Under the pieces are notes generated by a model that had not been told where the DNA came from, made no database searches, and saw only the letters and a program-made list of their open reading frames with translations. 64,000 bases of DNA from Proteles cristata cristata (Eukaryota; Chordata; Mammalia; Carnivora; Hyaenidae). The translations under genes and the position numbers were made by a program. Positions 55,876 to 64,000 of the stretch are shown piece after piece. The DNA lies in contig JAESUZ010000346.1 of assembly GCA_017311185.1 (NCBI GenBank), positions 1,194,345 to 1,258,344 on the forward strand, read 5' to 3'. How positions within the stretch are numbered: position 1 is the first letter of the stretch; every line of letters begins with the position of its first letter.

Positions 55876-57498
55876 ATTCTCCTAGCTGATACTTAGTCTG
55901 TAACACCATTACATCCCAGAAACTAGCCAGACCCTGTGGGCAAAATCAGAGAATAAAGAAAATATCCTTGGAATCTGCACTCCAAGAATTTACAGCCAGG
56001 TAGGAGAGAAAGCATGGATGCTACAGCTCACATGTGCAAGGGGAAATCAGGAATTTCCAGGGCTGATGGGGACGGGAGGAGGTGATTTCAGACCCCAGGG
56101 GCTACTCCTCCGGGGGCCCTATGAGGACCCCGCAGTAGAAGTGGGACACGGAAGGGCTCCTACAGGCAAGGGCAGCGTCCCAGCCCCGCCCTGGTCCACG
56201 GCCAACCTCTGGGAGGCCTCATTTCCATTCCAGCCACGGCCTCCAGGTGAATCTGCGCACAGATGCAGCTTCGACAGCACAGCTGACCCACGGGAGGGGA
56301 ACGTGATGACTGAAGACACCAGGGGACCGTGAGACTAAATCACAAATAACAGATGAGTCCCTAACTGAAATAGAAAACGGAGACCGTAATTTCTGAACCT
56401 GAAACTGGGACACATCACTCAATACACAGGAGAGACAGAGACGGGGAGAATTTAGCCTGCCCCAGAACATTCAGCTGGGAGCCACCCACCCCTAGCTGTG
56501 CAACCTTGAGCAAGTTCAGAACTTTCAACATCGCTTCGCCTCGGTCTCCCTTCTACAGAAGGCGCAGAGCCGTGCCTTCCTCAGGGGTATGCGGCCAAGA
56601 CTCAACGGCATCGCCCCAAAAGGCATCCCAGGCGGCTGTTCCCAGGTGACGCACAGCACGCCCTGGACTTACGCTGTTCTGTTTGGTGCCTCAACACAAA
56701 GGTCTGACGTGCTTTCATGACCTTCTCCCTCTCGAAATCCCCACCCCCATCCCGAAGGCTTTCTACTCCTGGCCTGGCCAGACTCTATAAACTTTATATA
56801 GTTTCCATAAACCCAGTGGCCCCTTTTTTCCGCCGCTCCTATCACGTTGTAAAGGTGTAGGGAGCCATTTTTCTGGAAGGGTCTGGCCTTCTCACAGAGT
56901 GTTTGTGGGGCCTGGCATGGGTTTGCGGGGCAACAGCAGAGCAATAACAGGGCTGTAAAATTGCCATCCCGGGTCTGCGTGGCTGGCCAGGTGCCCAAGT
57001 GCCCAGGCAGAGTGGAGGACGAGGTCACCCAGCAGGGGCCCAAGAGAAAGGGACAGAGAGGGAGGCCCAGCCTTCTGGCTCAAGGCCAGCCTCCCCGACC
57101 CCCTGGGGTGATTCTGGCCCCTGCTTTACCAAGAACAGACAATGTCAAAATGCGACCTTCCTCCCTTCTCCAGGCCACTGGTGGCCAGCTCGGGACTTGG
57201 GAGCCACAGAGAGAGAGGGACACCGATCTGGGAGTTAAAATAGATCCACTGACACTGTGGCCTTCATTCCCTACGTGCACACTTCCTTTAAACCCATTTC
57301 CTAGATAATATTTCCTCTATAACATTTCTGCCCTTCCCCGCCGGTGAGAAGGGCTTGAGGGCTTATCTGCTTATAAACATACGCTCCTTATAAACAATTA
57401 CAACAATACAGGATAGAGAGATATGTCTAAAATCTGCTGAAATCACATTACACTCAGAAATTACCACTATTGATATGTTACTGATTGTCTTTTTAGAA

Positions 57499-57520
57499 AC
57501 ACACACACACACACACACAG
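57499..57520 (+). repeat. (CA)n microsatellite
   Basis: Eleven CA units. Confidence 0.95.
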
Positions 57521-57574
57521 CTAAAGCACCAAGATGTTCACGTACACAATTTTAATGTGATTGGCTAACGCTGC

Positions 57575-57760
57575 AGCGTTTCTCAAAGTATGGCCCACGG
57601 TCACTAACATCGAGAGTTTCCAAGGTGACAGGTAAAATGCTGACTCCTGGACCCCATCCAAGACCTACTGACTCACACTCTCTGGCCCCAAGGCTAGGGA
57701 AGCGGCATTGAACAGCTTGGCGGGTAACGGTACAGCACACTTTGAAAACCTGGGTCTTAC
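57575..57760. mobile_element. MER5A/MER20-like hAT element
   Basis: CGTTTCTCAAAGTATGGCCC at one end and GCACACTTTGAAAACCTGG at the other form degraded inverted termini. CATCCAAGACCTACTGACTC is in the middle. Confidence 0.75.
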
Positions 57761-58104
57761 TGGGAAGTTGGGCAGCCTCTGTCCCCCCCACCCCCCCGAG
57801 AGATGCACCAGAGATTAGCAGGAGGACTGAGGACCAGAGTTTCCGCAGGGGATGCTCATTCTGTGACGTCCATTCAGGCGGGTCAGCTGGGGGCATTTCT
57901 TTCCAGCTTCGGACGCACAGCCCGGTGAGAGGAGGGGGAGGCAGACGGACGGGCTGTGGCCGCCTCGCTCTCCTCCTTGGCCAGGCTGGTGGTCTTGGTG
58001 CCCCACGCCCACCTCCAGGAAGTCCTTCGGCTTTCCAGCTGCCCTCACCCCATTCCCCACGTTGGGAACACCCTAGAAAGGCTGAGTGTCCCCAGGCCTA
58101 GCTC

Positions 58105-58310
58105 CTAGCCAGTGGTGCTCGAGCAGGGTGCCTCTACCCCTCTGGGACATCTGGTGGCATCTGGAGAATGTTTGATTGTCACAACTTGAGCAGAGGGGTT
58201 TGGACTGGCATGTAGCAGGTTGAGGCCAAGGATGCCATCCAACGGCCCCTCCCACAAAACAGATTTGTCCGGCTCAATGTCCGCAAGGCCGAGGGTGAGA
58301 AGCCCTGGAG
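58105..58310. mobile_element. hAT-like MER fragment
   Basis: AGTGGTGCTCGAGCAGG, then GGCATCTGGAGAATGTTTGA, TTGTCACAACTTGAGCAGAG and AGGTTGAGGCCAAGGATGCC. Same family as 47118-47320. Confidence 0.65.
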
Positions 58311-60190
58311 GGCCTAAGGGACAGTCAGGCTGCTCCAACGTCAGCCCTCCCTGCCTCAGAACACAGAAAAGCTTCAGCAAACAAGAAGTCTGCCAGGATC
58401 GGCCCCGAGTGCCTCTGTTTACCCATCAGCACAGTGGGGATCGTAGTACCGGCATCATGGGGATGTGAGGGTCAGACGCGTCCGTCCGAGCCGGCCCTGC
58501 CCCACCACGGGAGGGCTCCCCCGCAGTGCTGGGAGGGGGCCACGCACTGTAGTTATCCTTCAGGTCATCAGGCAACGCGACAGCGGTGCCGGTGTGCACG
58601 GGTGCGTGTCGCAGCTCAGGAACTGGCCCTCCCCGTCCTCAGGGGCACAGGCGTGGCCTTAGGGATGGCTTTCTCAAGTCCTCACCGGGACTGGCTCTGT
58701 CAGGTGGGTCAGTGCTTGGGAGGCGGTGGCTGTGGCAGCTGGGGGAGGGGGAGGGGTCCACATACACAGGACTGGGACAGTGAGGTCATCTGGGACAGGG
58801 GCTATGACCTCCAGTGGGAGGGGCGCTGAGGGCAAAGGCTGCGCCCACTGTCTCCATCCAGGAGGGAAGATGGGGCGGGCAGGGTGGCGGGAGGCCCCAC
58901 ACCTTCCCACCTCTACTTCTGTTTCACGCAGGGGTGAGACCCCGCACCCACTCCCATCCCCCAGGCACTGTTTGCCGCGAAGCTTGGCACTGGACAGAGG
59001 CCATCTTAGCCCCAGGGGACGGCCCCAGGTCCCCCCCCCCAACCTGTGACCATCTCTAAGACCCCTCTAATCATAACCGGCCGGAAAGCTCTTGCCCAGC
59101 CTTACATCAGCAGCCTCCTGAGATGCTCACAGAGACTCTCTCATTCTTGCCACAGACTCTTTTCCTCCACGGCTCAGACTCCCTCTCATCCAGAGTCCTC
59201 CTCGGCTCCATGGGCTGGGGCTGGCCCCGGGGGGTCTTCAGACAGAGATGGAGAGGCAGCTCCCCATCTCTGGCCACCAGGAGGGGTGTCAGCAGACCAC
59301 GCCAGGGCACCTGTGGCCCCACAGAAGGCGGCGCCCAGGGACGCCAGCGCCCAGACAGCCCCCCACCCCCTGACCCCGGCCCCTCTGGCCCCGGGGCTGC
59401 CGGACCCCCCGGGAAAACCCTGGGCCACCCCGTCTGGACGCGGTTTTGCTCTTTTCCCGTCTTTCAACACCTCCCAGAAACACAACCTCATTACCCGGCC
59501 CCATGCTGGTTCACTTGAGAAATAAAACTCAGAAACAAATTAAATGGCAATTTCTTTTTAAACAGGAGAGGGGCCCGGCTTTCAGGAATAGCAGGCCAAT
59601 GTCCCTTTGGTTCGAATCCTAGGGACCGCCCCCCCACCCCCACCGCCGGCTCCGGCGGTATTAAAGCCAAGGCCGCCATGTGGTTCGCACCAGCGGTGAT
59701 TTTGCATTTAATTTCCTTTGTTTTTCCTCCTCGAATGTTTGCTCTGACCTGCATCCCTTTTATCAAGACTCTGGTCATAAAATGCAAAACTCTCGTTGGG
59801 GCCGCGGGTGGTGCAGCACACAACTTGCCACCAACACACGTGCAGGGAAGTGGCGGGCGAGCAGGGTCTGGGTCTCCGTCACTCCCATGCCGCCTGCTCT
59901 CCTCTGTCCCTCGCAGATGCACCCCGGGGCATGGGGACGGAGCCCGGGTGACCTGCTCCAGCCGCGGGCGCAAAGCGGTGGTCTGCCCTGTGGGTACCCG
60001 CGGAGACGGCTATAAAGCTGCGAGCTCATTCTAACCTGGGACTTAAATCCAATTCTCTCGCAGGTCCCAGAGGCCACCAATTAACATACCACATTGTGCC
60101 CGCCATGCCCTCGCTCCTCAGCTGCTCCAAAACACATAACCCAGGGCTCCGAAGAACTAGTCCCAATTACACACCAAATTAAGTTTTAAG

Positions 60191-60222
60191 CTATATATAT
60201 ATATGTATATATATATATATTT
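60191..60222 (+). repeat. (TA)n microsatellite
   Basis: Alternating TA with one G interruption. Confidence 0.95.
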
Positions 60223-60764
60223 AGGCTGGTGCCTGTAACAGAAATAAAAAAATAAAGCCGCTCTAGTTTTTTCCGTGAGTGATTCTGTCTAACCTCAGTG
60301 CTAAACCTCGGTCCACTTTTATGATGACGGATGACGCCAGCCAGCCATAAAAAACCCCAGGCTCAAGCAAAGGGATTTTTTAACATCCACCCAGATGTCG
60401 AAACCGGGTGGACTGCCCCGATGTGCCCAGCTGAAATCACAATGGGGATTTAAGCGGCACGGGACAGATCAGTCACATACCCATCCAGGGAGCAGACAAT
60501 AACGATGGTGCCCGGCCACGGGTAATGGGATGTGGGCCCCTATCCTGCACGAGGAAGGATGGAGGGTGAGAAGGAGGGAGGGAAGGAAAAAAGGAGGAAG
60601 GAAAGGCAAAAAAGTATTCTCTTCACATACCACGAAGGCTCACCTCAGGACCCTTGACATCGAGATCCTTGGGAGACTGAACTCTCCATCATGGGCCACA
60701 AATTTTGGTGACTTTTTTTACACCTGTGTCTTCTGAATTTTGAGTAACTTCTAAAGCAGTGTTT

Positions 60765-61222
60765 CTTTTTAAAAAATTTTTGTTTTGGGGCGCCTGGGTG
60801 GCTTAGTCGGTTAAGCGTTCGACTTTCGCTTAGGTCATGATCTCGCGGTTCGTGGGTTCGAGCCCCGCGTCGGGCTCTGTGCTGACTGCCAGCTCAGAGC
60901 CTGGAGCCTGTTTCAGAGTCTGTGACTCCCTCTCTCTCTGACCCTCCCCTGCTCATGCTCTCTCTCTCTCTCCTAGAAATAAATAAAACATTAAAAAAAA
61001 AATTAAAAAAAATTTTTTTTTGTTTTAATGTTTACTTTTGAGAGAGAGAGACAGAATGCAAGTGGGGGAGGAGCAGAGAGAAAAGGAGACACAGAATGTG
61101 AAGCAGGCTCCAGGCTCCAAGCTGTCAGCACAGAGCCTGACACGGGGTTCGAACACAGAAACCAAGAGATCATGAGCTGAGCCAAAGTTGGACGCTTAAC
61201 CGAACGAACCAGCCAGGCTCCC
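60765..61222 (-). mobile_element. SINEC (outer) carrying a nested SINE
   Basis: The reverse copy's body runs from about 61021 to 61222 and its T-rich tail side starts at 60765. The composite is flanked by CTAAAGCAGTGTTT (60751-60764 and 61223 onward). Confidence 0.9.
60787..61008 (+). mobile_element. SINEC (inner), CTAGAAATAAATAAA subfamily
   Basis: Near-consensus forward copy inserted in the poly-T side of the outer SINE. AAAAAATTTTTGTTTT-like sequence is repeated on both sides. Confidence 0.92.
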
Positions 61223-61910
61223 CTAAAGCAGTGTTTTCTGAAGGGCCTCCGTAGGCTCCTAGTTCTCAAAGGGCTCTCCAAAGAGGAGTCCAATAAGTCT
61301 GAGAAATAGCAGTATATTAAAAGCCCTGACAAGTCGTGCAATAAAGAAATTTCTTTATGTTTAAGATTGCTGGAAGCCAGTCCCCTTTTCTGTGTGAAAT
61401 TAGCCACAACTTCCTGTGGGAGCCTCCTTTGGAAATACAAAGACGTTCATTCATGGGGATGCCTCCACTGGGTCCCCACAGCCACTGAATTAGGCGGCTA
61501 CTCGTCCCGTGACAGAGGCTACCGTGAGTTTGCCAAACCCTGTGTCCTTTTCCTCTTGGGCATGCAGCCAAACTACATTTCCCAGGGCCCCTTGCAGCTG
61601 GGGGAAGGGGGCCTCACCACAAAGTCCCACTGGTGGAAGGTGAGTAGGTCTGAGGTGCATCACTTTCCAGCAAGGCCTGTACAATCCCCGGCACTTTGTG
61701 CCCACGGCACAGGGACAATTCCAAGGACACAGAGGACGACAGAGTCACGATAGGTTAGGAGTGTGGACTCCTGAGCCTCCCCTTGGACAAGGACCCCTCA
61801 GCAGCACTGAAGTGAGGGATATCACGGTTGGACCGCTGAATGAGTCAGACATACGTCATCCCTGTGTGAAGCCACAGGCAGTTGCTACCCTTGCTAACAC
61901 CTGCCTTTAA

Positions 61911-62129
61911 AAAAAATTTTTTTTAAGTTGTATTTTTTTCTTTTGAGAGAGACAGAGACAGCATGAGCGGGGGAGGGGCAGAGAGAAAAGGAGAGAGAGA
62001 ATCCCAAGCCGGCTCTGTAACTTTCCACATGGAGCCCGATGTGGGGCTCGAACTCACGAAACCATGAGATGGTGACCTGAGCCGAAACCAGGAGTCGGAC
62101 GCTTACCAGACTGAGCCACCCAGGCGCCC
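61911..62129 (-). mobile_element. SINEC
   Basis: Reverse copy of an older subfamily (CCGAAACCAGGAGTCGGACG) with CACCTGCCTTT / CACCTGTGTCTT flanks. Confidence 0.9.
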
Positions 62130-62617
62130 GTGCCACCTGTGTCTTGAGTGAGAACCAGGCTCCCCAGGAAGGAGCGGAGGAGTCAACAGTAAGCCTTTTC
62201 CTGGCACAGTTAGAGTCACCTGATGCCCGCCATCGAGCTCTCCTGCCAACTTCACAGGTGGGCTTCCTGAGTGGACAGGGACACCCTGCGTGGACGGGGA
62301 CACCGAGTCTCAGACATAAGCGACTTGCCCAGCCTCAGCGGTACAGCTAGAGAAGACTGGTCCCCATAAGCCAAGCTCTCCCCGTGGCGCCACACTGGGC
62401 CGGTCGAACCCCTTCAAAGTTAACATCCTCCTGAAGAACCTTCACGAAGGATCTGTTTGATGCCCAGGTTAGTTCAACTGCAGGATAAAGGCTAACCTGG
62501 TATTTTATCCCCGAAACAGACCTTAACAGCCCTAATAGGAAGATGTAGTTCAACCTCTTGGGTTCAGCTATTTTTTTTTAAAGAAGATTAAAAGCTTCAC
62601 ACAAGGGACTTTAATGT

Positions 62618-62787
62618 AAAATATTTTTTAATGTTTATATATATTTTTGAGTGAGAGAGAATCCAAAGGAGGCTCCAAGGTCTGAGCTGTCAGCACAGAG
62701 CCTGATGCGGGGCTTGAAACCACGAACACAAGATCATGACCTGAGCCGAAGTCGGATGCTCCACTGACTGTGCCACTCGGGCGCCCC
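62618..62787 (-). mobile_element. SINEC, internally shortened
   Basis: The GA/CT-rich portion is missing between GAGTGAGAGAGA and ATCCAAAGGAGG; head and tail are present. Confidence 0.88.
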
Positions 62788-63435
62788 TTAATTTGCAGTT
62801 TTAAGCACATAAGTCTTTAATAAACCCCACACCTGACCTGACAATGTTTTCAAGTATGAGCAAGGCAAATCTGCTGTGAGAATGTCGAAGATTAGGGTGA
62901 CTTGCTGTCCCGGTTCACCCAGGGCCGAGGGGGACCGAGGGGGATCCTGAGACACAGTGCGTTCAGTGCTAAAAGTTGGGGGAAGTCCCCTGCAAACTGG
63001 GATGAGTTGGTCATTCTGGCCGGTAGACACGGTTCCGCGTCCAGGGACAGCAGGACCCAAAGGGACAGCGGCCGGGAGGGCAGGAGGCACTGGGATCCGC
63101 ACGGGAGACACAGACAGTGGGAGGCAAGGTGCTTAATATTTGCCTTAAATGCAAGGGATAAAGCAAACTGTGAAATTCCCATTTACAACTCTTGCTGCCA
63201 ACAAAAAATGATACCGGCAGTGACTTTAAATTCCTCCCCTGAGCCAGAGAGTAGGGCTGGAAACTTGGGGGGGGGCGAGAGGTGTCAGATTCTCCTCCAG
63301 CTGGAAGTGTCACCCACATTGTGTGTTAATTAGCAGAAGGGAGGACCGGCTGGGGCCCTGTGGGAGGGGGGACAGAGCTGTGCAGATGCGACTAGTGTGA
63401 ACGCTTCCATAAAACACTGGTTCGTTTTACGTGTT

Positions 63436-63636
63436 TTAAAGTTTACTTATTTATTTTTGAAAGAGAAAGAGAGCAAGTGAAGGAGGGGAAGAGAGAGAAA
63501 ATGAGAGAGTCCCAAGCAGGCTCCGCACTGTCAGCATGGCGCCAGCTGCAGGGCTCAAACCCACCAACCGCAAGATCATGACCAGAGCCGAAACCAAGAG
63601 TCAAACGCTTAGCCTACTGAGCTGCCCAGGTGCCCC
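63436..63636 (-). mobile_element. SINEC, older subfamily
   Basis: CCGAAACCAAGAGTCAAACG head side and diverged body. AACACTG flanks. Confidence 0.88.
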
Positions 63637-64000
63637 AACACTGCCTCCTTTTAGAGACTCATTTGTTTGAAAACAGACAAAAGCCATGTTTACACAAGCC
63701 ACCCAAATGGACACACACATGCATGTCCCCATGTGCACACAGGCGTGTGCGTCACAGACACGGCCCCTCACCCTACCATGGTTCACCTCCAACTCTCTGC
63801 AGGCACATTTAATCCCAGGAGGGGTCACTGCAGGATTTTATCATTAGAGGTTTCCCTCATGCAACTTTCACATGATTCAGACCTAAGGACTGCACTCTGA
63901 CATCGAGGTCAAGGTGGATCATTGTCACTGGGTAAAAATCCACACAACGGCAAATTCCAGTTCTATAATATTAAAAAAAAAAACAAAAAAAAAAAACCCA

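Larger units (their letters stand above)
53869..64000 (-). other. CLMN: CLMN intron 1 (partial)
   Basis: Intron upstream of exon 2 that runs off the window; no sequence resembling a first exon was found. It holds seven SINEs, a MIR, two MER-type DNA transposon fossils, (CATC)n, (CA)n and (TA)n tracts. Repeat-free blocks at 54640-54960, 59560-60010 and 60240-60480 could be regulatory. Confidence 0.75.

Noticed and set aside
55650..55909. Frames of repeated MDGW or HPSI units
   Set aside because: Translations of the (CATC)n simple repeat.
63907..63923. AGGTCAAGGTGGATCA, a possible nuclear-receptor direct repeat
   Set aside because: The second half-site is imperfect and such matches are common by chance. 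CLMN's retinoic-acid response makes it tempting but not supported.
1..64000. CRISPR arrays, operons, insertion sequences or viral genes
   Set aside because: No bacterial features or retroviral gene-like frames were seen; the regular repeats are SINEs and microsatellites.

Overview
This is mammalian nuclear DNA. It has long introns with GT-AG junctions and about 35 tRNA-derived SINEs. The SINEs carry a pol III A-box-like and B-box-like head, a CT-rich body and an A-rich tail; they match the SINEC family of carnivores in its cat-like form (head GGGGCGCCTGGGTGGCTCAG). Many have near-perfect target-site duplications, so they are young. The best guess is a felid or another feliform carnivore. Older fossils are present too: L1, L2, MIR, Tigger and hAT MER elements.

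One protein-coding gene is certain: CLMN (calmin), on the minus strand. Exons 2 to 13 run from 53868 down to the stop codon at 17567-17569. Every junction keeps the frame and all donors begin with GT. The joined exons encode about 995 residues. Exon 1 (start codon, roughly 27 more residues in the human protein as I recall it) lies beyond the right edge. The product has two calponin-homology (CH) domains that together form an actin-binding module (exons 2-8), a long acidic, Ser/Pro-rich disordered segment (mostly the 1,686-bp exon 9) and a C-terminal transmembrane tail anchor (exon 13). It would tie actin filaments to an internal membrane.

Layout from left to right: 1-7300 is repeat-rich flank with an L2 at 5900-6668. 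7300-17566 is sequence downstream of the stop, part or all of which may be a long 3' UTR; no polyadenylation site is secure. 17567-53868 holds the CLMN exons and introns. 53869-64000 is partial intron 1, with several repeat-free GC-rich or AT-rich blocks. From human synteny I expect DICER1 to the left and SYNE3 to the right, but neither is visible here.

Nothing here looks like a new biological system. The best leads are a candidate alternative C-terminal exon (19100-19235) that would replace the membrane anchor, a frame-preserving giant exon 9, PP1-docking-like and FFAT-like motifs in exon 9, two pairs of diverged direct repeats that bracket exons 6 and 8, a nested inverted SINE pair, and a long pyrimidine tract (on the gene strand) upstream of exon 4.
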